From assembly GCA_903879465.1 (NCBI GenBank), contig CAIRLQ010000330.1, positions 1-7,282 of the forward strand: a DNA stretch of 7,282 nucleotides. The letters run 5' to 3'. This DNA comes from an uncultured Opitutia bacterium (GTDB lineage: Bacteria; Verrucomicrobiota; Verrucomicrobiia; Opitutales; UBA953). The position numbers and the translations under genes were made by a program. Numbering within the stretch: the first letter of the stretch is position 1; each line of letters opens with the position of its first letter. The notes beneath the pieces are model-generated. The model saw nothing but the letters and a program-made list of their open reading frames with translations. It ran no database searches and was not told where the DNA came from. Of the stretch, positions 1 to 6,799 are shown one piece after another.

Positions 1-1
1 G

Positions 2-1282
2 GTGATCGACTGCGGCCTCCACCCCAAACTCGACGGCCGCAAGGCGCTCCCGCAGATCGATAAGATCCAAGGCTCGGTCGATGGCGTCATCCTCACGCAC
101 TGCCACCTGGATCACCTAGGCTCGCTGCCGTTGCTCCTGAAGCAGCACCCATCTTCGCGCGTCTACGCCTCGGCGGCGACCACGCTCTTCGTCCGCCGCC
201 TGCTCAGCAACTCCATCCAAGTAATGAAGCGCCAGCGCGAGGAAACCGGCAACGCTGACTACCCGCTCTATGTCGAGACCGACGTCGAACGCGTCGAGCA
301 CGCCCTCGCCGCCGTACCCATCGCCAACCCACGCGTTATCGGCCGCGGCGGAGAAGAAGTCGCCCTCTCCTTCCACCTCGCCGGCCACGTGGCCGGTGCC
401 GTCGGCTGCCTGATCGAACATCGCCGCCAACGTCACTTCTTCACGGGCGACGTGCATTTCCAAGCCCAACGCACCGTCGCAGGCGCCAATTTCCCACGCC
501 AGCCGGTCGATACCCTCGTGATGGAATGCACACGCGGAGCGACGACCACCGTGCCCTCGATCAATCGCGCCGGCGAGGAACGGCGCCTGATCAAGGCGAT
601 CAACGACATTTGCGATGAAGGCGGCTCCGTGCTTCTCCCAGCCTTCGCCTTCGGCCGTATGCAGGAAATTCTGATGCTCCTCCAAGAGGCAGCCGATGCA
701 GGTAATCTCGCCGATGTTCCGATTTTCTGTTCCGGCCTTGGCATGGATCTCTGCGACTACCTCGACGCCGCCAGCAAGAAGACGAAACAGGTAAAGTTCA
801 GCCGCCAAGTACTGCGCGACCTCGGCATCCTCCCGCTCTCCCGCAAATACACCCAGCCCGGCAAGAACATGCCCGAACGCGGCATCTACCTTCTCTCCAG
901 CGGTATGCTCGTCGAGAAAACCCCCGCCTGGCGCGTCGCGGCCAACATGCTCGACCATGCTGAGAACGCCGTTTTCTTCGTGGGTTACTGCGATCCGGAA
1001 ACTCCGGGGGGAGAACTCATTGGCATGGCTCCGGGCGGCGAATTTAAATTCAAATCTCTAGATCACATCTCGACCCTGCGCGCCAAGGTCGACCGCTTCC
1101 ACCTGAGCGGTCACGCGGATCGCGAGGAACTCCTCGATTTTGCGAAATCCGTCTCGCCCAAAGATATCGTACTCACGCACGGCGACCCGCCCGCCCGTGC
1201 CTGGATGAAGGAAACCCTCGCCACCGCGATGCCGGGCACGCGCGTCCACGACCCGGAGCCGGGCGTGCCGATCGAACTGTGA
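2..1282 (+). CDS. Beta-CASP metallo-beta-lactamase-fold nuclease (5' end outside window)
   Basis: Probable zinc-dependent RNA/DNA-processing hydrolase of the beta-CASP (CPSF73/RNase J-related) group, expected in the cytoplasm. Numbering from the first visible codon, the metal site is complete: HCHLDH at 33-38 (HxHxDH), His129 in LAGHVAG, and Asp150 in FFTGD. The beta-CASP insertion shows LPAFAFGRMQEIL near 212-224 and SSGML at 299-303. The C-terminal part shows SGHADREEL (His371) and VLTHGD (His393). Glu175 in MECTRG fits motif A. The first visible codon, GTG, reads as Val in the usual 'VIDCGLH' strand that precedes the HxHxDH motif, so it is probably internal and the first 20 or so residues lie upstream of the window. 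The stop overlaps the amidase start by four bases. The family is certain; whether the substrate is RNA or DNA, and whether it acts as endo- or exonuclease, cannot be read here. Confidence 0.9.
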   Translation: MIDCGLHPKLDGRKALPQIDKIQGSVDGVILTHCHLDHLGSLPLLLKQHPSSRVYASAATTLFVRRLLSNSIQVMKRQREETGNADYPLYVETDVERVEHALAAVPIANPRVIGRGGEEVALSFHLAGHVAGAVGCLIEHRRQRHFFTGDVHFQAQRTVAGANFPRQPVDTLVMECTRGATTTVPSINRAGEERRLIKAINDICDEGGSVLLPAFAFGRMQEILMLLQEAADAGNLADVPIFCSGLGMDLCDYLDAASKKTKQVKFSRQVLRDLGILPLSRKYTQPGKNMPERGIYLLSSGMLVEKTPAWRVAANMLDHAENAVFFVGYCDPETPGGELIGMAPGGEFKFKSLDHISTLRAKVDRFHLSGHADREELLDFAKSVSPKDIVLTHGDPPARAWMKETLATAMPGTRVHDPEPGVPIEL

Positions 1283-2556
1283 GCCACCTGCCGCAGTCCG
1301 TCGAAGACTGGCGTGAGTTCACCCTCACGCGGGGTCCTCGCATGGCTGCGGAAGCATTTCTGATTAAGCTCGGCGGGCTTTCCGGCGAAGAGCAACGGGC
1401 CGCCCTCTGCGGCCTGCCCGACGCACGCACGCTGACCCGACGCTTCGAGGACGCCTGGCCGCTGCGCGAATCCGCCTTGGGTGGAGTGCCGTTCCTCACG
1501 AAGGATCTTTATTTCCGCGCAGGCGAACCAACCTTCGCGGGCTCCACCTTCCTCCCCGAGGAACTCGGCGAAATCCGCACCACTTCGACCCTGCCCGCCG
1601 CCTTCGAGCGCGATGCCGGGGCGATCGATTGCGGGCGCACCCAACTCAATGAGTTCGCCTTCGGCCTGACAGGCGAGAGCCCGCATTACGGCGACTGCCC
1701 TCACCCGGATCACCCCGGCCTGCTCGCCGGCGGCTCGAGTTCAGGATCGGCTTTCGCCGTCGCCCGCGGGCTCGTGCCCTTCGCACTCGCCACGGATACC
1801 GCGGGCTCCATCCGCGTCCCCTGCGGCTACTGCGGCGTGTGGGGATTACGCCTCTCTCCGGATATCGCCCCCGTAGGCGACATCTTCCCGCTCTCGCCCG
1901 GCTACGATACCCAAGGCTGGATCGCCCGCACCGCCGCCGACCTTCGACAAGTCTCCGCCGCCGTGCTCGGCGAAGCACCACCCGCCGGGGCCGGCCTTTG
2001 GATCGGCGACCTCGGTTTGGGTATCCCACCCGCGGACCTCGCCGCTATGCGCGATCTCGCCCTCCGGGCCGGAGCCCAGGAAGATATCGCCGCCACTACG
2101 TTGCTCCGTCTTGCCCTCACCGACGCCGCTCAGGCTTATCCGGTGCTCGGCGGACATGCTGCGGCACGTGTCCACGCAGCCTGGCTGGAACGTCGACGCA
2201 GTGATTATGATCCCGTCGTCTGGGCGCGTCTGGACGCCGGTCGACGGCGCACGCACGAGGAACTCCGTGCCGCCGAGGCGGTGCGCACCCGGATCATCGA
2301 TGCGTTCCAGGTCGTCTTCCGCCGTCACCACTTCATCGCGCTCCCCGCCACGTTCGGCGGTGCCGTCTCTAAGCATGAATCTGACGACACGCATCGGCGC
2401 CGTCTTCTCGCCCTGAACACGCCCGCCGCGCTGGCCGGCCTACCCGCGGTCGCCGCGCCCGCCCGATTACCCAACGGACTTACGGCGGGCGTGCAGTTCC
2501 TATTCCCAGACATGGCGAACTTCGGCTGGGATCTTCTGCTAGCCCGGCTCGCCTAA
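1279..2556 (+). CDS. Amidase-signature family hydrolase
   Basis: Predicted hydrolase of carboxylic amide bonds, from the family that includes GatA, fatty-acid amide hydrolase and allophanate hydrolase. The Ser-cisSer-Lys catalytic triad is visible: Lys75 in PFLTKD, cis-Ser153 in GGSSSGSA (151-158) and nucleophile Ser177 in TDTAGSIR (172-179). The 24-residue spacing between the two serines is that of the family. It has 425 residues, shorter than GatA (about 480), with a compact C-terminal half. No gatB or gatC is adjacent, so a role in Gln-tRNA amidation is not supported and the substrate is unknown. The GTG start lies in a GTGA overlap with the preceding nuclease stop, which implies translational coupling. 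The region before Lys75 looks like a normal family N-terminus, which supports this start. The gene ends one base before the convergent rpoN stop. Confidence 0.88.
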   Translation: MSHLPQSVEDWREFTLTRGPRMAAEAFLIKLGGLSGEEQRAALCGLPDARTLTRRFEDAWPLRESALGGVPFLTKDLYFRAGEPTFAGSTFLPEELGEIRTTSTLPAAFERDAGAIDCGRTQLNEFAFGLTGESPHYGDCPHPDHPGLLAGGSSSGSAFAVARGLVPFALATDTAGSIRVPCGYCGVWGLRLSPDIAPVGDIFPLSPGYDTQGWIARTAADLRQVSAAVLGEAPPAGAGLWIGDLGLGIPPADLAAMRDLALRAGAQEDIAATTLLRLALTDAAQAYPVLGGHAAARVHAAWLERRRSDYDPVVWARLDAGRRRTHEELRAAEAVRTRIIDAFQVVFRRHHFIALPATFGGAVSKHESDDTHRRRLLALNTPAALAGLPAVAAPARLPNGLTAGVQFLFPDMANFGWDLLLARLA

Positions 2557-2557
2557 C

Positions 2558-4006
2558 TCAGAGACGCTGACGGCGCATGTGTGCGGCCGGTTGACCGAGC
2601 CCTTCACGATATTTTGCGACCGTACGGCGGGCGATTTGCACCCCGCGTTTACGTAATTCCAAGGTGATCGCTTCATCCGCGAGAGGCTCAGCCGGATTCT
2701 CGCGGGCCAGGATGTCAGCGATCATCTCCTGCACCCCTTCCTGGGCGACGGTGCCACCGTCTGAAGTCGAAACCCCTGAAGTGAAGAACCAACGAAACTC
2801 ACGCAGGCCGTGCGGCGTCAGCATCCATTTATTTGCCGCAGCGCGGCCAACCGTAGTCTCATGGACGTCCATCTCCTTGGCCACATCCGTCATCGTGAGG
2901 GGCTTGAGCTTGGAGGGGCCGTGCTCGAAAAACTCCGTCTGCCGATCGACGATGATATGGGCAAGGCGTTCGATGGTGCGCTGACGTTCTTCGATGGCAC
3001 CGATGAGGAATTTACCCTGACGCATGCGCTCCAGAATATAAGTGCGCTCCTTCTCCCCCAAGGCCGTGCCCGCCAGCATGTCCTTATAAGCCGGGGCCAG
3101 GCGGAGCTTAGGGACATGGCGGTCATCCATCACGACCTTCCACTTACCATTTTCACCCATTTCCACTGTGGCGTCGGGCGTGACGACCCGGTTGTCATCG
3201 CGCGTGAAACGGCGACCGGGCACGGTTTCGAGCTTGGCCAGTTCGGAGAGGCCTTCGCGCACCCCGTCGAGTTCGACGTCAAGGATACGCGCGCACTCTT
3301 CCAATCGGCGGCCCATCATCGGCTCCCAACAATCGTTCACTAAGCGGGCGGCCGTGGAAAGACCGCGTCCGCGCAACCGGAGCTGGGCGAGGAAGCATTC
3401 CCTAAGATCGCGGGCACCGATGCCGGGCGGATCAAACGCCATGAGCAGCGTGTGGGCTGCCATGACGGCTTCGTAGGGCTGGCCTGAGCGCAGGGCGATG
3501 GTCGAAAGATCCTCTTCCAGGAATCCGCGCTCATCGAGCGAGGCGATTAAGAGCTTTAGCGCTTCCTGCACGGCAGGATCTTCGGTGGCGATCCGGGATT
3601 GGTCGGCCAGATGCTCGGAGAGCGAAGCCTCTCCGGTCACCGACTCCATCATGTGGCGTCGGCGCTCTTCGTCCTCCTGGGTGTACCCCTGGGAGCGGAC
3701 CTCTTCGTAATAACTCTCATCCCAATCCTCCTTCATGCGGCGCAATGCGTCGAAATCATCATCACCCAGGGAAAGTTCGCGCGGTCCGTCTTCTTCCGCC
3801 TCTTCGGGTGCTGGGGAATTGTCCCCGAGCTCGGTCGAGACCGGCTCGACTTCCTCTAACAAAGGGTTCGCGGCCATTTCCGCGGATATTTCACGGAGCA
3901 GCTCGGCCGCGGGCACCTGCAAGATGCGTAGCGACTGGCGAAGCTGGGGCGTGAGGACGAGCCCCTGCACCTGCTTCTGCGACTGATTGATACCTTGATT
4001 GGCCAT
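2558..4006 (-). CDS. rpoN: RNA polymerase sigma-54 factor (RpoN)
   Basis: Alternative sigma factor that directs RNA polymerase to -24/-12 promoters and needs an AAA+ activator to open them. All regions are present in the 482-residue product. Region I, which binds the activator, is at about 13-52 (LTPQLRQSLRILQ, then NPLLEE). An acidic region II linker covers about 53-115. The core-binding domain covers about 118-300. The helix-turn-helix is near 370-392 (LTMTDVAKEMDVHETTVGRA). The C-terminal RpoN box, which reads the -24 element, is ARRTVAKYRE at 459-468, an exact match to the signature. The frame stays open to an ATG at 4066, but the extra 20 residues do not look like RpoN. The ATG at 4006 (MANQGINQSQ) puts region I at its usual distance from the N-terminus. 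Neither start has a clear Shine-Dalgarno site. No enhancer-binding activator, hpf or PTS-Ntr gene is next to it in the window. Confidence 0.96.
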   Translation of the reverse strand: MANQGINQSQKQVQGLVLTPQLRQSLRILQVPAAELLREISAEMAANPLLEEVEPVSTELGDNSPAPEEAEEDGPRELSLGDDDFDALRRMKEDWDESYYEEVRSQGYTQEDEERRRHMMESVTGEASLSEHLADQSRIATEDPAVQEALKLLIASLDERGFLEEDLSTIALRSGQPYEAVMAAHTLLMAFDPPGIGARDLRECFLAQLRLRGRGLSTAARLVNDCWEPMMGRRLEECARILDVELDGVREGLSELAKLETVPGRRFTRDDNRVVTPDATVEMGENGKWKVVMDDRHVPKLRLAPAYKDMLAGTALGEKERTYILERMRQGKFLIGAIEERQRTIERLAHIIVDRQTEFFEHGPSKLKPLTMTDVAKEMDVHETTVGRAAANKWMLTPHGLREFRWFFTSGVSTSDGGTVAQEGVQEMIADILARENPAEPLADEAITLELRKRGVQIARRTVAKYREGLGQPAAHMRRQRL

Positions 4007-4117
4007 CGAGCGACCGCCAGCAAAGAGGATTTTGTTGTGATTTGCAAAGGGTATAGTGCAACCCATCGGCCGATAACGTCCACCGCAGCCCCGATGGAGT
4101 CGCCGTCGGAAATTAGA

Positions 4118-4145
4118 CTCATATTTTTACGGGGAAAGGTGCCAA
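4118..4145 (-). promoter_or_regulatory. Candidate sigma-70 type promoter for rpoN
   Basis: On the minus strand a TTGGCA hexamer (4145-4140; 5 of 6 to TTGACA) is followed after 16 bases by TATGAG (4123-4118; 4 of 6 to TATAAT). The spacer is AT-rich next to the -10, unlike the GC-rich surroundings. Transcription would begin near 4111, giving a leader of about 105 nt to the preferred rpoN start. This is a pattern match only. Confidence 0.35.
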
Positions 4146-4157
4146 GACGTCCGCCAG

Positions 4158-4173
4158 GGCTTAAAATTAAGCC
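4158..4173. repeat. Perfect 16-base palindrome upstream of rpoN promoter
   Basis: GGCTTAAAATTAAGCC consists of 7-base arms around a central AA. It lies 13 bases upstream of the candidate rpoN -35 hexamer and just before the point where the permease-like fragment begins. It is AT-rich in GC-rich DNA. It could be a dimeric regulator's operator. A terminator is less likely because the hairpin would be AT-rich with almost no loop. Confidence 0.4.
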
Positions 4174-4181
4174 ATAGGTAG

Positions 4182-4394
4182 GTTTGCCGTGAATCGCCCA
4201 TCACCGCGTCCGTCGTCATCGGCGGGGCAAATCTCGGCGGCGGCGTAGGCTCGGTCCTCGGCTCGCAGGTGATGTCCATCATCTGCACGGGCTGCACGCT
4301 CAACGGCAGCAACGAGAACACAACCCGCTACATCACGGTCGTGATCAGCGCCCTGACGGTGCTGGTCAACCGCCTCCGGCGAAATACCGATTAA
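4182..4394 (+). pseudogene. C-terminal remnant of a sugar ABC-transporter permease (RbsC-like)
   Basis: This frame is open from just after a TAG (4179-4181) to a TAA (4392-4394). From about 4200 it reads like the end of a simple-sugar ABC permease (BPD_transp_2/RbsC family): VVIGGANLGGGVGSVLG resembles the conserved 'AVVIGG-slfGGrGSvlGt' stretch. A hydrophobic segment (ITVVISALTVLV) and a basic tail (NRLRRNTD) follow, as at the family's C-terminus. Only about 65 residues remain, against roughly 320 in the full protein. There is no start codon before the conserved part, and no recognisable permease sequence upstream in any plus-strand frame I read. The middle is a few residues shorter than usual. 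It is read as a decayed gene fragment. Its stop overlaps the stop of the convergent TolB-like gene within TTAATTA. The family match is by eye. Confidence 0.5.
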
Positions 4395-5578
4395 TTAGCG
4401 CGGCGCACCCAACAATCTGGCTGGTAACAATCGCCGAGCTGCGCCGTGGAAAGGCGCGTGGCCTTACCCGTGACGGTATCCACGACAGCGATCCCCGTAC
4501 CCTGCGTAGCCACGACGTGACGGCCGTCGGCGCACCAAGAAGCATGAGAGAGCGCCATCGGGCTGGCGGTCTCAACTGGAGCGACGGTGCCCTTGGCGAA
4601 ATCGATCAGACCGAGGTGCAGCACGCCGCCCGCGCTGTAGGTGAAGATAATCTGCTGGGCGTTGGACGGATTCCAGCGAGGCTCCGTGCAGTAATTATAA
4701 CCGGTGGAAACCCGAGTCAGCGCACCGCCCGCGCTACTGGCCAAATAGATACCAGGGCGACCAGAAGGGCCGCTGGTCAGAGCGAAACGTGACCCGTCGG
4801 GAGACCAACATGGATCGGTGTTCACGACTTCCTTATTCGGCGCTACGATAACACGCGAGGCACCCTGACCGGAAGGGCCAGCGACAAAAATATCCATGGT
4901 ACCACGATTCGAGGAGGCGAATACGATCCTTCCGTCGGGTCCGCTACTGGCCGCACCGAGCGCTCCACTGACGCCGACGATGACGCTGCTGGCCGCACCG
5001 ATCCCATTGGTAGAAAAAATCTCGGGGAAACCCGTACGCATCGAAGAGATGAAGAAGATCCGACTGCCGTCCGCCGACCAGCGCGGCCCGAGCGTGGTGT
5101 TACGATAGCTGGTAAGGCGCATCGTCTTGGAACGTGCGAGATTCGTGGTGTAGATCTCAGAGTGCCCGGTGAATTTGGAGACGAAGGCGACCTTGGTATC
5201 GGCGAACATCGGCTTAAGCTGCCAGCGGCGACCGAGGCCCACCAAGGCTGCGTCGGCGACCCGGAGTGCTAGCTGATCCTCATCGCGTCCTTCAACATTG
5301 GTCTCGAACGCGCAACGCGCGTTATCACAGGCGACAACCGCGGAGAGCGCATTGCGCCCGATCTTCACCTTCACGGACGAGCCCGGGGAAATCCGGATGG
5401 CACCATGCGTCGAAAGAGCGAACTGGACGAGACTACCGAGCGTCGGGTCGTCGGAGACGATCGCGACCGGAATAATACCTTTCTGCAGTTCGGCCTCGAC
5501 GCCCTCGTTGACGACGATGGTGGACTCAGCGAAGAGCGGCAGGACGAACAAGGCGGCGAGAAGGGTGAGAAGGCGCAT
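4391..5578 (-). CDS. Secreted TolB-like PD40 beta-propeller protein
   Basis: Predicted exported protein of 395 residues. The N-terminus (MRLLTLLAALFVLPLFAES) is a short Sec-type signal peptide, probably cleaved after about residue 17. Residues 20-125 form an N-terminal domain only loosely like the TolB D1 domain. From about 126 there are repeated PD40 blades: RWSADGSRIFF (166-176), SSGPDGRIVF (211-220), CWSPDGSRFAL (257-267), RWNPSNAQQIIF (301-312) and SWCADGRHVV (348-357). TolB in proteobacteria is a periplasmic partner of Pal in envelope constriction. This protein may have a comparable binding role, but no pal, tolA, tolQ or tolR gene is nearby. Cysteines occur in pairs or near blade edges (84/89, 257, 297, 349, 384/389), which suits disulfides in an exported protein. 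The start is set by the signal peptide; no clear Shine-Dalgarno site precedes it. The gene is transcribed divergently from mrp. Confidence 0.82.
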   Translation of the reverse strand: MRLLTLLAALFVLPLFAESTIVVNEGVEAELQKGIIPVAIVSDDPTLGSLVQFALSTHGAIRISPGSSVKVKIGRNALSAVVACDNARCAFETNVEGRDEDQLALRVADAALVGLGRRWQLKPMFADTKVAFVSKFTGHSEIYTTNLARSKTMRLTSYRNTTLGPRWSADGSRIFFISSMRTGFPEIFSTNGIGAASSVIVGVSGALGAASSGPDGRIVFASSNRGTMDIFVAGPSGQGASRVIVAPNKEVVNTDPCWSPDGSRFALTSGPSGRPGIYLASSAGGALTRVSTGYNYCTEPRWNPSNAQQIIFTYSAGGVLHLGLIDFAKGTVAPVETASPMALSHASWCADGRHVVATQGTGIAVVDTVTGKATRLSTAQLGDCYQPDCWVRRAN

Positions 5579-5651
5579 CGGTAAAGGCGGGCGGAGTTAA
5601 TAAGGTCGATAGCAGTTTGACCTGACTAGGCCGGGGAGTTCAATCCCGCTG
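5579..5651. promoter_or_regulatory. Divergent intergenic region with a short inverted repeat
   Basis: These 73 bases must hold the start signals for both the TolB-like gene (leftward) and mrp (rightward). An inverted repeat, AGGTC (5603-5607) and GACCT (5619-5623), sits near the middle with 11 bases between the arms. TTGACC (5617-5622) could serve as a -35 for mrp, but no good -10 lies at the right distance. On the minus strand TATTAA is a possible -10 without a matching -35. The promoter positions are therefore unresolved. Confidence 0.25.
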
Positions 5652-6740
5652 ATGCCACTCGACAAGGAAACCATTCAGCAAGCCTTAGGTAAGGTCCGTT
5701 ATCCAGGCTACAGCCGAGACATCGTCTCCTTCGGGTTGCTCAAGGGCATCGAGGTCACCCTCGACGGTAAGGTCACCGTGGGGCTGGCCGTCACGAGCGC
5801 CGACCCGGCTATTCCCAAACAGCTTTACGTGGAGGTCGAAGCCGCCCTGAAAGCCGTCGGCGCCGTCAATCCGGAGATCGCGATTACGGTGACCGTACCC
5901 AAGGGCGCCCCCAGCGCGGCCGGAGCGACGGCCGCGACCACCAAGCTCCCGGCCAATGCCGGCGTGGGGCAGGTGAAACATATCATCGCGGTCGCGAGCG
6001 GCAAGGGCGGCGTCGGTAAATCCACCTTCTCCGTCAATCTGGCCTGCGCCCTCGCCCGCTCGCTCTCCGACCAAGGCCGCCCTGGACGGGTCGGCCTGAT
6101 GGATTGCGATATCTACGGTCCATCCGTTCCCCTCATGATCGGTGTGAACGCCCGCCCGGAGCTGGATGGTGACACCCTAATCCCGCTCGAAAATTTCGGC
6201 GTTAAAGTGATGTCGATGGGCCTGCTCATCGACGCCGACGCCCCCGTGGTTTGGCGTGGCCCGATGATCATGAAAACGATTTCCCAGTTCGCGACCAACG
6301 TGCGCTGGGGTGAACTCGACGTGCTACTGATTGACTTGCCTCCGGGCACCGGTGACGCCCAGCTCTCGGTCGCGCAGTCCATGGCCCTCAGCGGAGCGAT
6401 CATCGTCACGACCCCGCAGACTGCCGCCGTCTCGGTGGCCCTGCGCGGTGCGGCGATGTTCTCCAAAGTGAGTGTGCCGATTCTAGGGGTAGCCGAGAAT
6501 ATGAGTTATTTCGAGGTGCCCGATGGCTCCCGCCAATACCTCTTCGGCCAAGGGGGTGGACTCAAGGTCGCCACGGCCTTAAATTCCATTCTTTTGGGCG
6601 AAGTGCCGCTAGATCAGAGCATCCGCCAAGGCGGCGACCACGGCATTCCCGTCGTCATCAGCCATCCGGACGGCAATCCGGCCCGCGTTTTCCGCTCGGT
6701 GGCCCTGACAGTACTCCGAGGACTGGAAGCCGGCGTGTGA
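5652..6740 (+). CDS. mrp: Mrp/ApbC-type P-loop ATPase (iron-sulfur carrier family)
   Basis: Cytosolic ATPase of the Mrp/NBP35 group, whose members carry or deliver Fe-S clusters to apoproteins. Residues 1-85 are an N-terminal MIP18/DUF59-type domain. A low-complexity Ala/Pro/Thr linker follows (about 86-103), then the ATPase domain. The deviant Walker A is SGKGGVGKST (116-125, with the signature Lys118 as well as Lys123). Next come MDCDIYGPS (150-158), WRGPM (201-205) and the switch/Walker B stretch LIDLPPGTGD (226-235). ENMSYF (282-287) marks the place where the cluster-binding CPxC normally follows, but here the sequence is EVPDG. The only cysteines in the 362 residues are Cys132 and Cys152, neither in a CxxC. 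The N-terminal domain also has AIPKQ where relatives usually have a cysteine ('aCPlk'). Fe-S binding in the standard way is therefore doubtful, though Mrp proteins without the motif exist. ATG start; a GGGGAG at 5633-5638 is rather far upstream. Confidence 0.93.
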   Translation: MPLDKETIQQALGKVRYPGYSRDIVSFGLLKGIEVTLDGKVTVGLAVTSADPAIPKQLYVEVEAALKAVGAVNPEIAITVTVPKGAPSAAGATAATTKLPANAGVGQVKHIIAVASGKGGVGKSTFSVNLACALARSLSDQGRPGRVGLMDCDIYGPSVPLMIGVNARPELDGDTLIPLENFGVKVMSMGLLIDADAPVVWRGPMIMKTISQFATNVRWGELDVLLIDLPPGTGDAQLSVAQSMALSGAIIVTTPQTAAVSVALRGAAMFSKVSVPILGVAENMSYFEVPDGSRQYLFGQGGGLKVATALNSILLGEVPLDQSIRQGGDHGIPVVISHPDGNPARVFRSVALTVLRGLEAGV

Positions 6741-6799
6741 CCGATTTGTCGCCTACGACTTGCAAGATTGTTAAAAATCGCCCAACTTGGTCCTCAAGA

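Noticed and set aside
116..958. Long antisense open frame (280 codons) opposite the beta-CASP gene
   Set aside because: It is a by-product of GC-rich codon use in the real gene. The translation shows no recognisable motif, while the plus strand has a full set of family motifs.
1111..2513. Several antisense frames opposite the nuclease end and the amidase
   Set aside because: They are low-complexity, Arg/Gly/Ala-rich translations overlapping a gene with an intact catalytic triad. They show no independent coding signal.
2810..3343. Plus-strand frame of 177 codons inside rpoN
   Set aside because: It is opposite the conserved core-binding and helix-turn-helix regions of RpoN. Its translation is a shadow with no family pattern.
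4007..4066. Twenty-residue N-terminal extension of RpoN from the ATG at 4066
   Set aside because: The extra residues do not resemble the start of RpoN, and the ATG at 4006 places region I at its usual position. Neither start has a decisive Shine-Dalgarno site, so this rests on homology only.
4129..4145. Sigma-54 type promoter for rpoN (TTGGCAC on the minus strand)
   Set aside because: The -24-like TGGCAC is present, but no GC of a TTGC -12 element follows at the right distance. The hexamer fits a sigma-70 -35 better.
4127..4321. Minus-strand frame of 64 codons upstream of rpoN
   Set aside because: It overlaps the candidate rpoN promoter and runs antisense to the permease-like fragment, and its translation has no recognisable features.
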